In this document: positions 51,930 through 60,751 of the stretch, in pieces
Layout: each line of letters opens with the position of its first letter
Position numbering within the stretch: the stretch's first letter is position 1
Assembly (NCBI RefSeq): GCF_965201005.1
Contig: NZ_OZ241747.1
Coordinates: 372,001 to 436,000 of the forward strand
Origin: Mucilaginibacter_A sp965201005
Lineage (GTDB): Bacteria > Bacteroidota > Bacteroidia > Sphingobacteriales > Sphingobacteriaceae
Length of the DNA: 64,000 nt
Direction: 5' to 3'
Program-made: the position numbers and the translations under genes
The notes under the pieces: model-generated
What the model saw: the letters and a program-made list of their open reading frames with translations, nothing else
Told to the model about the DNA's origin: nothing
Databases searched by the model: none

Positions 51930-53330
51930 ATGAAACCTTTTTTAGACGAAGAATTTCTGCTGCAAACGCCAACCGCGCAAAAACTTTATCATGCTTTTGC
52001 GGAGAAACTGCCGATCATTGATTACCATAACCATTTGCCTCCAGATCAGGTTGCGGGCAACATCAACTTTAAAAATATTACACAAGTTTGGTTATATGGT
52101 GATCATTACAAATGGCGCGCGATGCGTACCAACGGAATTAAGGAAGATTTTATCACCGGCGGAAAAAGCGATTACGAAAAGTTTAAAAAATGGGCGGAAA
52201 CTGTTCCTTACACCATGCGGAACCCACTTTATGTTTGGACACATTTAGAATTGCGGCGATATTTTGACATTCACGATTTATTATCGATAAAAACAGCACA
52301 AAGTATTTACGATAACGCTACGGCGAAATTGCAAACGCCGGAATTTTCGGTTCAGGGTTTGCTGCAGAAAATGAACGTGGAAACAATCTGTACAACCGAT
52401 GACCCGACGGATGACTTGCACTTTCATCAGCAATTAAAAAACGAAGGCGGAACGGTGAAGATGCTGCCTGCTTTTCGGGCGGACAAAGCCATGAACCCGG
52501 ATGATTTAGAAGTTTTGAATGCTTATATTGATCAATTAGAATCTGTAACCAACACATCGATAGCCAGTTACGAAGCTTATCTTTCTGCCTTAAAATCCCG
52601 CCATGATTATTTTGCCGAAAACGGCTGCTCGGTTTCCGATCATGGTTTGGAGCAAATTTATGCCGAAGATTATACCGAGGAAGAAATTAAAAATATTTTT
52701 GAAAAAATACGTGCTAAAAACAGCATCAGCTATTCCGAAAACCTTAAATTTCGTTCAGCTTTATTGTTTCAATTTGCCATTTGGGACCATGAAAAGGGCT
52801 GGGTGCAGCAATATCATTTGGGCGCGCTGCGGAACAATAACGCGCGGATGCTGAAGCAGTTAGGGCCAGACACGGGCTGGGATTCGATCGGTGATTTTAG
52901 CCAGGCAAGGCAATTGTCTAAGTTTTTAAACCGCTTAGATGCGGAAGACCGGTTGGCGAAAACGATTATTTATAACTTAAATCCGGCTGATAATGAGTTG
53001 ATTGCAACCATGGTCGGGAATTATAACGATGGTTCGGTTGCCGGTAAAGTACAATTTGGTTCGGCCTGGTGGTTTTTGGATCAAAAAGATGGCATGACGA
53101 AGCAGATCAATGCGCTTTCCAACATGGGTTTACTCAGTAAATTTGTTGGTATGCTGACTGATTCGCGCAGTTTTTTATCGTTTCCGAGGCATGAATATTT
53201 CCGCAGGTTGCTTTGCAATTTGTTTGGGAAAGACGTGGAAAACGGAGAATTGCCAAATGATTTGGAACTGATCGGCAAGATTATTTCGGACATTTGTTAC
53301 CACAACGCCAAAAATTATTTCAACTTTTAA
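51930..53330 (+). CDS. uxaC: Glucuronate/galacturonate isomerase
   Basis: 466 residues. I-I-D-Y-H-N-H-L-P-P near residue 30 (metal His), M-N-V-E-T-I-C-T-T-D-D-P-T-D-D-L and W-W-F-L-D-Q-K-D-G-M are UxaC hallmarks. It isomerises D-glucuronate to fructuronate and D-galacturonate to tagaturonate, feeding UxaB. The next gene starts one base after its stop codon. A C-type motif lies in frame (52288, I-K-T-A-Q), and another at 52715 (K-N-S-I-S). Confidence 0.94.
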   Translation: MKPFLDEEFLLQTPTAQKLYHAFAEKLPIIDYHNHLPPDQVAGNINFKNITQVWLYGDHYKWRAMRTNGIKEDFITGGKSDYEKFKKWAETVPYTMRNPLYVWTHLELRRYFDIHDLLSIKTAQSIYDNATAKLQTPEFSVQGLLQKMNVETICTTDDPTDDLHFHQQLKNEGGTVKMLPAFRADKAMNPDDLEVLNAYIDQLESVTNTSIASYEAYLSALKSRHDYFAENGCSVSDHGLEQIYAEDYTEEEIKNIFEKIRAKNSISYSENLKFRSALLFQFAIWDHEKGWVQQYHLGALRNNNARMLKQLGPDTGWDSIGDFSQARQLSKFLNRLDAEDRLAKTIIYNLNPADNELIATMVGNYNDGSVAGKVQFGSAWWFLDQKDGMTKQINALSNMGLLSKFVGMLTDSRSFLSFPRHEYFRRLLCNLFGKDVENGELPNDLELIGKIISDICYHNAKNYFNF

Positions 53331-53331
53331 G

Positions 53332-54378
53332 ATGCTACCGTCAGTTAAAATTATTTCAACGTTTAATTATGGCAAAATACTCAGTTTTGGCGAATTATTG
53401 CTGCGGATTTGCCCTGATACAGAAGGTAACTGGCTGAAAGAAAATTCGTTGCCTTTTTATGTTGGCGGTGCGGAACTGAATGTGGCAACAGCTTTGGCTT
53501 TGTGGGGTTTGCCTTCTGCCTATTTTACGGCTTTGCCTAAAAACATGCTGTCGGAACATTTGATCAGCTATCTTCAGCAAAAAAAAATTGATACAACTGC
53601 TGTTCTTTTTCAGGGGAACCGGATCGGCACGTATTATCTCCCGAAAGGAAAAGATTTGAAAAATGCTGGTGTGATTTACGACCGCAATTATTCGTCGTTT
53701 GCCGAAATCAAACCTAAAACTATTGATTGGGACGCTGTTTTTACGGGTGTTTCCTGGTTTCATTTCAGCGCGATTTGCCCGGCTGTGAGTCAAAATGTTG
53801 CTGAAGTTTGTGAGGAAGCTTTAAAAGTTGCATCTGCAAAAAATATTTTTATTTCGTTGGATTTGAATTACCGCGCCAAACTTTGGAAATATGGAAAAGA
53901 GCCGATAGAAATTATACCAAAACTTGCCCAGTATTGTGATTTGATCATGGGCAATATTTGGGCGGCAAACCAAATGCTCGGGACAGGTTTGGATGAAAAC
54001 GTGCAGGAAATCGGCACAAAAGAAAACTACTTAAACCACGCGCAAAAAACTTCAGAAGCAATTATCAAAACCTATCCAAAATGTAAATATGTGGCCAATA
54101 CTTTCCGTTTCGGAGATCCCGGGATTGAATATTATACGACTGCTTTTACGGAAGGAAAATTGGAGGTTTCGCAGGAGTATTCGGCAGCAAAAATTTTGGA
54201 CAAAGTGGGCAGCGGTGATTGTTTTATGGCCGGATTAATTTATGGTTTGTACAAAAAACTACCGGTAAAAGAAGCATTGGGTTTTGCAACGGCCGCAGCT
54301 TACGGAAAATTATTTATTGAAAGCGACGCAACAACCATGAGCGCGGACGAAGTATTTAAAACCATCAAAAATGAGTAA
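53332..54378 (+). CDS. kdgK: 2-keto-3-deoxygluconate kinase (PfkB family)
   Basis: 348 residues. F-G-E-L-L-L-R-I near the start, G-G-A-E-L-N-V-A as the substrate-binding glycine motif, and D-K-V-G-S-G-D-C-F-M-A-G-L-I as the PfkB signature with the catalytic Asp. It phosphorylates KDG to KDPG. It overlaps eda by 8 bases. A motif copy encodes P-V-K-E-A-L (54266-54277). The N-terminal 13 residues may be non-native; no better in-frame ATG is visible. Confidence 0.92.
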   Translation: MLPSVKIISTFNYGKILSFGELLLRICPDTEGNWLKENSLPFYVGGAELNVATALALWGLPSAYFTALPKNMLSEHLISYLQQKKIDTTAVLFQGNRIGTYYLPKGKDLKNAGVIYDRNYSSFAEIKPKTIDWDAVFTGVSWFHFSAICPAVSQNVAEVCEEALKVASAKNIFISLDLNYRAKLWKYGKEPIEIIPKLAQYCDLIMGNIWAANQMLGTGLDENVQEIGTKENYLNHAQKTSEAIIKTYPKCKYVANTFRFGDPGIEYYTTAFTEGKLEVSQEYSAAKILDKVGSGDCFMAGLIYGLYKKLPVKEALGFATAAAYGKLFIESDATTMSADEVFKTIKNE

Positions 54379-55030
54379 AAAAACACACTCCCTCAACCTG
54401 ATTTTGGAGCAGGGAACGTTGCCTTTGTTTTTTTACAAAGATGCGGAAGTGAGCTTGGAAATTACCAAAACTTTGTACAAAGCTGGTGTGCGCGTGTTTG
54501 AATACACCAACCGCGGGCCGGAAGCTTTGGAAAATTTTAAGCTGATCAGAAAGCTGGTAAATGAGGAAATGCCGGACATGGATTTGGGCATCGGCACAAT
54601 TAAGTCGGTAAAAGAAGCACAGGATTTTATGGCGGCCGGAGCAGATTTTTTGGTCAGCCCGATTGTAAACCCAAAAGTTGGACAGTTAGCTTTAGAAGCT
54701 GAAATACTTTGGGTTCCGGGTTGTATGACGCCGACGGAAATTTACACAGCACAGGAAAACCAGGCAGGATTGATCAAGCTTTTTCCGGCCAATATTTTGG
54801 GCGAAGTTTTTTTAACTTCGATAAAAGATTTGTTTCCGGGACAGCTTTTTATCCCAACCGGAGGCGTAGAACTGACCAAAGAAAACCTGACCGGCTGGTT
54901 TAAAGCAGGCGTAAGTGCCGTTGGTTTGGGCAGCAAGCTCATCAGCAAAAATGTGATTGAAAACAAGCTGTACAATGAGCTTTTTTATGCCATAAAAGAA
55001 GCACACGAACTGGTTAGAAACTGCCGGTAA
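54371..55030 (+). CDS. eda: KDPG/KHG aldolase
   Basis: 219 residues. G-V-R-V-F-E-Y-T-N-R-G-P holds the catalytic Glu, V-S-P-I-V-N-P the substrate loop, and I-K-L-F-P-A-N the Schiff-base lysine. It cleaves KDPG to pyruvate and glyceraldehyde 3-phosphate. It overlaps kdgK, and the transporter gene follows by 8 bases. Two motif copies encode V-K-E-A (54609) and I-K-E-A (54993). Confidence 0.93.
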   Translation: MSKKTHSLNLILEQGTLPLFFYKDAEVSLEITKTLYKAGVRVFEYTNRGPEALENFKLIRKLVNEEMPDMDLGIGTIKSVKEAQDFMAAGADFLVSPIVNPKVGQLALEAEILWVPGCMTPTEIYTAQENQAGLIKLFPANILGEVFLTSIKDLFPGQLFIPTGGVELTKENLTGWFKAGVSAVGLGSKLISKNVIENKLYNELFYAIKEAHELVRNCR

Positions 55031-55038
55031 TTTAAAAG

Positions 55039-56412
55039 ATGATGGACAATAAAATAGGTAAATATAGGTGGACAATATGCGCCCTGTTGTTTTTTGCTAC
55101 TACAATCAATTATTTAGACCGCCAGGTTTTAAGCCTGCTTTCGGGCAGATTGGAAGAAGAATTTCATTGGACAAATACCGATTATGCAAATATAACAGCC
55201 GCTTTTCAGTTTATTTATGCTATTTCCATGCTGTTTGCAGGCCGCCTGATTGATAAATTAGGGACGAAATGGGGTTATGCAATCGCTATTGTTATCTGGT
55301 CTTGCGGCGCAATTTTACATGCCAAAGCCATCCCGATCGGAGGGGCAATAGCTTCTGTTTTTGAATTGGTTGGCATTACCGGCTTATCGGTATCGGTACT
55401 GGGTTTTATTTTTTCGAGGGCTGTTTTGGGCTTTGGCGAATCCGGGAATTTTCCGGCAGCAATTAAAGCAACGGCCGAATATTTCCCCAAAAAAGAACGT
55501 TCTTTTGCTACGGGCATTTTCAATTCCGGAGCCAACGTTGGGGCAATTTTGGCACCGGCAACTGTACCTTATATTGCCAAGGTTTGGGGCTGGGAAACCG
55601 CTTTTTTAATTATCGGCGGGGCTGGTTTTTTGTGGTTGATTTTCTGGTTTATTTTTTACGATAAGCCGGAGCAGCAAAAACGCCTGTCTAAAAACGAACT
55701 GGAATACATTTTACTGGATGCGGATGAAAAAGCAATCGTCCCGAGCGAATCGGAAACAGCGGCAAAAAAAGTTTCCTGGTTTAAACTACTGGCTTACAAG
55801 CAAACCTGGGCATTTACGTTTGGCAAATTCATGACAGATGGTGTTTGGTGGTTTTTCCTGTTCTGGCTGCCTTCTTTTTTAAAAGCAGAGTATGGTATGG
55901 AAGGCACATCTATTTCCATCCCGCTGTTTGTACTTTACAGCATGACCATGGTCGGTAGTATCGGCGGCGGCTGGTTTCCGGCTTATTTCCTGAAAAAAGG
56001 TTATAACGCCTATGAAGGGCGGATGAAGGCGATGATGATGATTGCCCTGTTTCCGCTGGTTATTTTGCTTGCGCAGCCTTTCGGGCATTATTCTTACTGG
56101 GTTCCGGTGGTTTTAATCGGCATTGGTGCCTCTGCGCATCAGGCATGGTCGGCCAATATTTTCACTACCGTTTCGGATATGTTCCCTAAAAAAGCCATCG
56201 GTTCCATCATCGGGATTGGCGGTATGGCCGGCGGGATCGGCGGCGTGATCGTATCAAAAACCGGCGGTGCTTTGTTTGATCATTACAAAACCTTGGGCCA
56301 CATCCAAACCGGCTACACCATTATGTTTACATTTTGCGCCGTTGCCTACCTCATTGCCTGGGCAATTATGAAAGCTTTGGTGCCCAAGTTTGCACCGATC
56401 ACCGATATTTAA
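55039..56412 (+). CDS. exuT: MFS hexuronate transporter (ExuT-like)
   Basis: 457 residues with 12 membrane helices. T-I-N-Y-L-D-R-Q-V-L-S and R-A-V-L-G-F-G-E-S-G-N-F-P-A are typical of the anion:cation symporter (ACS) family that includes ExuT and GudP. From operon position I assign hexuronate import. It is the last gene of the operon and is followed by a motif hairpin element. Confidence 0.88.
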   Translation: MMDNKIGKYRWTICALLFFATTINYLDRQVLSLLSGRLEEEFHWTNTDYANITAAFQFIYAISMLFAGRLIDKLGTKWGYAIAIVIWSCGAILHAKAIPIGGAIASVFELVGITGLSVSVLGFIFSRAVLGFGESGNFPAAIKATAEYFPKKERSFATGIFNSGANVGAILAPATVPYIAKVWGWETAFLIIGGAGFLWLIFWFIFYDKPEQQKRLSKNELEYILLDADEKAIVPSESETAAKKVSWFKLLAYKQTWAFTFGKFMTDGVWWFFLFWLPSFLKAEYGMEGTSISIPLFVLYSMTMVGSIGGGWFPAYFLKKGYNAYEGRMKAMMMIALFPLVILLAQPFGHYSYWVPVVLIGIGASAHQAWSANIFTTVSDMFPKKAIGSIIGIGGMAGGIGGVIVSKTGGALFDHYKTLGHIQTGYTIMFTFCAVAYLIAWAIMKALVPKFAPITDI

Positions 56413-56442
56413 TTAAGCTTTTCAGGATTTTTCTTTTACTTT

Positions 56443-56555
56443 AAAAGCCTGTTTAATTTTGTTTTCACAAAGTTTACCATGCTTCTTTTATCACCAAAAT
56501 TTAGGCGATAAAAGAAGCATGACAATCGTTTCCGGCTAAATTTGGACAGGCTTTA
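56443..56555. repeat. Complete small MITE-like element (113 bp) with compact motif hairpin
   Basis: The terminal inverted repeats AAAGCCTGTTTAATTTT (from 56444) and AAATTTGGACAGGCTTTA (56538-56555) flank a compact hairpin, ATGCTTCTTTTA (56479-56490) to TAAAAGAAGCAT (56509-56520). This is the clearest minimal form of the element family. It lies between exuT and the phytase-like gene. Confidence 0.7.
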
Positions 56556-56569
56556 AGGTTTATCTAAAC

Positions 56570-57733
56570 ATGAATACAAATAAAGTACAAAGCTTTTTTT
56601 TTGTGGCGATGGCTTGCCTCTTATTTTCCGGATGTTCGGTTTTTAAAAAAACACCGGTAAAAACAGCATCGGCCACAATCAGCGGTTTAAAATTTCTGGA
56701 CGAATATGATCTGCCCTACAACCTGCAATATAAAAACACAACCGTTGGCGGCTTATCTTCAATAGATTATGATGTTAAAAACGACCGGTATTATCTGATT
56801 TCTGATGATCGTTCGGAGATCAATCCTTCTCGTTTTTACACGGCCAAAATCAGCCTTAGCAAAAATGAAATCAACAGTGTAAAAATAGTTGCCGTAACTA
56901 CACTGTTGCAGCAAAACGGCAAACCATATCCTGATTTAAAAAAGCATACCAAACAAACCATCGATCCGGAAGCGATGCGTTTCGACCCAAAAACAAACCA
57001 ATTGGTTTGGAGCAGCGAAGGGGAACGTATTGTAAACCAAGGGGATACGGTTTTGATTGATCCGTCTGTAAATACTGTTTTTACCGATGGAAAATACAGC
57101 GGCACATTGCCATTGCCGGATATTTTAAAAATGCACGCTACCGAAAACGGTCCGCGCAGAAACGGCGTTTTAGAAGGTTTAACTTTTGCGGACAACTATA
57201 AAACGCTGTATGTAAACCTGGAAGAGCCGCGTTATGAAGATGGCCCGCGGGCAGATTTAACAGACGTAAACCCATTGATCCGGATTTTTAAATTTGATTG
57301 GAAAACGAAGCGCAACACAGCGCAATATGCTTACAAACCGGAGCCGGTTGCTTATCCGGCCAAGCCCGAAAATGCGTTCAAAATCAACGGCGTGCCGGAT
57401 ATTTTATCTGTAGGCGAAAACCAGCTTTTAGTAACCGAGCGTTCCTTTTCCACTGGCCGCGAAGGTTGTGTGATTAAAGTTTTTCTGGCTGATATGAGTG
57501 ATGCTGATAATTTGATTTCAAACCCTTCTTTTATCAAAAACCCACCGCAGCATTTGATCAGCAAAAAACTGTTGCTTAATATGGATACACTTGGGGTTTA
57601 TATCGATAATGTGGAAGGCGCAACCTTCGGCCCGATGCTGGCAAACGGACATCGGTCCATCATTTTTGTGGCCGACAACAACTTCAGCAAAACCGAAAAA
57701 ACACAGTTCTTTTTGTTTGAGGTGATGCCGTAA
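56570..57733 (+). CDS. Esterase-like/phytase-like lipoprotein
   Basis: 387 residues. The lipobox L-L-F-S-G-C-S gives Cys23. The rest is a beta-propeller-like 'esterase-like activity of phytase' domain: G-G-L-S-S-I-D-Y-D, Y-Y-L-I-S-D-D-R-S, D-P-E-A-M-R-F-D, V-L-E-G-L-T-F-A-D and V-E-G-A-T-F-G-P. It is probably a periplasmic or surface phosphatase/esterase. A C-type motif encodes P-V-K-T-A-S (56658-56669), and another copy is at 57072-57083. Confidence 0.82.
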   Translation: MNTNKVQSFFFVAMACLLFSGCSVFKKTPVKTASATISGLKFLDEYDLPYNLQYKNTTVGGLSSIDYDVKNDRYYLISDDRSEINPSRFYTAKISLSKNEINSVKIVAVTTLLQQNGKPYPDLKKHTKQTIDPEAMRFDPKTNQLVWSSEGERIVNQGDTVLIDPSVNTVFTDGKYSGTLPLPDILKMHATENGPRRNGVLEGLTFADNYKTLYVNLEEPRYEDGPRADLTDVNPLIRIFKFDWKTKRNTAQYAYKPEPVAYPAKPENAFKINGVPDILSVGENQLLVTERSFSTGREGCVIKVFLADMSDADNLISNPSFIKNPPQHLISKKLLLNMDTLGVYIDNVEGATFGPMLANGHRSIIFVADNNFSKTEKTQFFLFEVMP

Positions 57734-57745
57734 GCAGGATTGGTG

Positions 57746-57757
57746 ATACTGTTTTTA
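57746..57757. repeat. Degenerate C-type motif between convergent genes
   Basis: ATACTGTTTTTA in the 34-bp gap between the phytase-like gene and the DUF2335 gene. Confidence 0.55.
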
Positions 57758-57767
57758 GCAGTTAAAT

Positions 57768-58292
57768 CTATTTAGACAATGGCAAGGCTTTTTGAGGACT
57801 TTTTGATTTTAGGTTATTTACTTGGTAAAACCTACCCATTATAAATACTGTTACCAAACCAACCAGATCAACTGACCCTAAAATACCACCTGAAACTTCA
57901 TGCCCTAAGTATATTAAAAACATAGAACCAGCGAAAACAAATATTGCTATTATGAAAGCATAAATTTGTCCCCATGCACTTTGTTTTTGTTGGGAAGTTA
58001 CAACTAATGTTTCCATAGCAGTTCTATGACTGGACTGATTTTTAAAAACGTCGAAAATTATTTGTACGCTTTCTGGATATATTTCTTTGTATTGCTGTAA
58101 AGTTTCAGGGTCTGGTAACGGCCCACTTTGCATTTTTGTGATACTTAAAATCTGTCTTACCAGTGCCTGTTGCCTATCAGGAGTGTTAACACTGTTAAAG
58201 AGTTTCGGATCGATCTTGCTAACAATATCCGCTTCGGTCTTAATTATCTCATCGTTGGATTTTGATTTTTTCCTAGCGTTTGCCATTAGCAA
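57768..58292 (-). CDS. DUF2335-family membrane protein
   Basis: 174 residues. The mid-part S-G-P-L-P-D-P-E-T-L-Q-Q-Y-K-E-I-Y-P and S-S-H-R-T matches DUF2335. Two C-terminal membrane helices follow (about 118-137 and 141-160). Its function is unknown, and the family is often found in accessory DNA. It is paired with a 70-residue gene 5 bases upstream on the same strand. No dispersed motif lies within. Confidence 0.78.
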   Translation of the reverse strand: MLMANARKKSKSNDEIIKTEADIVSKIDPKLFNSVNTPDRQQALVRQILSITKMQSGPLPDPETLQQYKEIYPESVQIIFDVFKNQSSHRTAMETLVVTSQQKQSAWGQIYAFIIAIFVFAGSMFLIYLGHEVSGGILGSVDLVGLVTVFIMGRFYQVNNLKSKSPQKALPLSK

Positions 58293-58297
58293 AAGAA

Positions 58298-58510
58298 TTA
58301 TTTTTCCATTATTTGAGAAATAGATTTTTTTAAATCATCTCCGGTAATATTGAAGTCATTTGCTATTGCTACTCTATCGGCTTCTTCACCGGTTTCACAC
58401 GAATTATATTCATAAAAATTACCGGCCAAATTAAAAATAGTAGCTGCACCAGTTAAGTAACTGGGCGTTGTAAATAAAAAATCTGTGTGATTTTGCTCTA
58501 TGTTGTTCAT
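58298..58510 (-). CDS. Small hypothetical protein paired with the DUF2335 gene
   Basis: 70 residues, acidic, without a membrane segment. Five bases separate it from the DUF2335 gene, so they form one unit. I recognise no domain. The 267-bp gap beyond it (58511-58777) is very AT-rich and shows no gene or motif. Confidence 0.6.
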   Translation of the reverse strand: MNNIEQNHTDFLFTTPSYLTGAATIFNLAGNFYEYNSCETGEEADRVAIANDFNITGDDLKKSISQIMEK

Positions 58511-58777
58511 AACTAAATTCCTTACAAATAAAAACGTGTTTTTCTACGAAATATTTGACAGTTAGTTCGCGCTAACTTTGGAAATGATTCATTTTTAATG
58601 ACATCCAAATCTATAAAAAGTTTTTTAGTTAATTTTGAAAATTAATTATTTTAACTTTCTATGTTAAACATATTTAACAAAAAGTCTTAAAAAATTTAAA
58701 TTAGATACTGTAAATAAGTATACCATTGCCTTTCTATGAATTAGGTTTTCAATCTGATAATCTCCAATTTTATCGCA

Positions 58778-60058
58778 ATGAACAACCTACCACCTTTAGC
58801 CGAACGGATGCGGCCAAATAACCTGGACGATTACGCCGGTCAGCAGCATTTGGTTGGCGCAGGAGCCGTTTTGCGCCGCGCAATTGAATCCGGGAATATG
58901 CCTTCTATTATTTTATGGGGGCCGCCGGGCGTGGGCAAAACTACGCTGGCCAACATCGTTTCCCAATCTTTAAAACGGCCTTTTTTTGCTTTGAGCGCCA
59001 TAAATTCAGGTGTAAAAGAAGTACGCGAAGTGATTGAAAAAGCTTCCCTTTTGAAAAAAGGCGGACAACCGCAGCCCGTTTTGTTTATCGATGAAATCCA
59101 CCGTTTTTCCAAATCGCAACAGGATTCTTTACTCGGCGCAGTAGAAAAAGGGATTGTCACCTTGATTGGTGCGACGACCGAAAACCCATCTTTCGAAGTT
59201 ATTTCGGCTTTGCTTTCGCGCTGCCAGGTTTATATTCTGAAGAATTTAACAGAAGAAGAACTGATCAGCCTGCTTCAGAAAGCTATCAAAACCGATGCTG
59301 TTTTTAGTGTTAAAAAAATAGAAATTGAAGAATATGAAGCGTTAATTAGGCTTTCAGGTGGCGATGCACGCAAATTGCTTAATATTTTTGAGTTGCTGGT
59401 GAACGCTCTAGACGGCAACGAAATCACGATCACCAATAAATTAGTGCTGGAAAACGTGCAGCAAAACATGGCGTTGTACGATAAGGCCGGCGAGCAGCAT
59501 TACGATATTATTTCGGCTTTTATCAAATCCATTCGCGGCAGCGATCCAAATGCGGCGGTTTATTGGCTGGCGCGGATGATTGCCGGCGGCGAAGATGCTT
59601 CTTTTATCGCCCGGAGATTGCTGATTCTGGCATCCGAGGATATTGGCAATGCCAACCCGAATGCACTGCTTCTGGCCAATAATTGTTTTCAAGCTGTAAA
59701 CGTAATCGGCTGGCCTGAATCGCGGATCATCCTTTCGCAAACGGTGGTTTACCTGGCCACTTCGCCCAAAAGCAACGCCAGTTATGAAGCCATTGGCAAA
59801 GCGCAGCAAATTGTAGCACAAACTGGCGATCTGCCCGTGCCTTTGCATCTCCGCAACGCGCCAACCAAACTGATGAAAAACATCGGTTACGGCAAAGAAT
59901 ACCAATACGCGCACGCTTTTGAAGGGAACTTTGCCGATCAGGAATATTTACCGGAAACCATAAGCGGCACAAAATTTTATGAGCCGGGGAAAAATCCGGC
60001 AGAAGTGAAAGCACATGAACGGTTGAAAGCTTTGTGGAAAGGGAAGTATGGGTATTAA
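58778..60058 (+). CDS. rarA: Replication-associated recombination protein A (RarA/MgsA)
   Basis: 426 residues. P-L-A-E-R-M-R-P opening, Walker A G-P-P-G-V-G-K-T-T, Walker B V-L-F-I-D-E-I-H-R-F, sensor T-T-E-N-P-S-F and the C-terminal tetramerisation domain. This clamp-loader-like AAA+ ATPase acts at stalled forks. Motif copies lie within (59295 and 59595, the latter encoding D-A-S-F-I). Confidence 0.94.
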   Translation: MNNLPPLAERMRPNNLDDYAGQQHLVGAGAVLRRAIESGNMPSIILWGPPGVGKTTLANIVSQSLKRPFFALSAINSGVKEVREVIEKASLLKKGGQPQPVLFIDEIHRFSKSQQDSLLGAVEKGIVTLIGATTENPSFEVISALLSRCQVYILKNLTEEELISLLQKAIKTDAVFSVKKIEIEEYEALIRLSGGDARKLLNIFELLVNALDGNEITITNKLVLENVQQNMALYDKAGEQHYDIISAFIKSIRGSDPNAAVYWLARMIAGGEDASFIARRLLILASEDIGNANPNALLLANNCFQAVNVIGWPESRIILSQTVVYLATSPKSNASYEAIGKAQQIVAQTGDLPVPLHLRNAPTKLMKNIGYGKEYQYAHAFEGNFADQEYLPETISGTKFYEPGKNPAEVKAHERLKALWKGKYGY

Positions 60059-60115
60059 AAATTATACAAAATCACTGATTTTTAATTAAGTTTGTTTACA
60101 ACATAAAAATTTATC

Positions 60116-60352
60116 ATGAAAGTTTTATTAGAAGATTTCGATGAAAAACACATTCGTCTTTTATACGAAATGGCAGATAAATTAAAATTTAAAGTAAGCA
60201 AAATACGTAGCACTTTAACTCAGATTACTGACGATCTGGCCGTTGCATCCGAAGAAAAAGAAATGACATTATTAGCTATGCAAGCATCGGAACAAACGAT
60301 GGCTAAGGTTTGGGATAAAGATGACGATGATTACTGGAATTCCTACTTGTAA
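60116..60352 (+). CDS. Probable antitoxin of a MazEF-like module
   Basis: 78 residues, acidic with a basic patch in the middle (K-L-K-F-K-V-S-K-I-R). It ends D-K-D-D-D-D-Y-W-N-S-Y-L. No DNA-binding fold is obvious by eye. The next gene, 12 bases on, is a MazF/PemK-type toxin, so this is the expected antitoxin. Confidence 0.7.
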   Translation: MKVLLEDFDEKHIRLLYEMADKLKFKVSKIRSTLTQITDDLAVASEEKEMTLLAMQASEQTMAKVWDKDDDDYWNSYL

Positions 60353-60364
60353 ACAAAACCGATA

Positions 60365-60724
60365 ATGACTTATAAGCAAGGCGATGTTGTGCTCCTGCCA
60401 TTTCCGTTTACCGATCAGCAAGGAACTAAAGTAAGGCCCGGAATTGTAGTTTCAAACGCGCTTGTCAGCAATGTATCAACTGATGTAATCATTGTACAGC
60501 TTACCACTCAAAATCTTAGTAGCAATGCTTTAGCTGTTGAATTAAACAACAAGCATATAACCATCCCTTTTAAGCCTCCGCACAATACTCAGTTTGTTTA
60601 TTGCAAAAAGGTATTGGTGATTGATAGTCAAATCATTATTAAAAAGATTTCGGCTGTTGCAGATAAAGTTAAATTAAAAGAAATATTAACAGTAATTAAG
60701 TCTGTTTTTGATATTGAATTGTAA
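60365..60724 (+). CDS. MazF/PemK-family toxin (endoribonuclease)
   Basis: 119 residues. G-D-V-V-L-L-P-F-P-F-T-D-Q-Q-G-T-K-V-R-P-G-I-V-V-S matches the PemK/MazF start, with the conserved K-x-R-P. The family cleaves mRNA at short sequences. It forms a two-gene module with the small upstream gene. Confidence 0.87.
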   Translation: MTYKQGDVVLLPFPFTDQQGTKVRPGIVVSNALVSNVSTDVIIVQLTTQNLSSNALAVELNNKHITIPFKPPHNTQFVYCKKVLVIDSQIIIKKISAVADKVKLKEILTVIKSVFDIEL

Positions 60725-60751
60725 AAATACGTTCAGTTCTACTTCAAATAT

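Noticed and set aside
60116..60724. Module placed here as part of a mobile element
   Set aside because: No integrase, attachment repeats or transposase could be seen near the MazEF-like pair.
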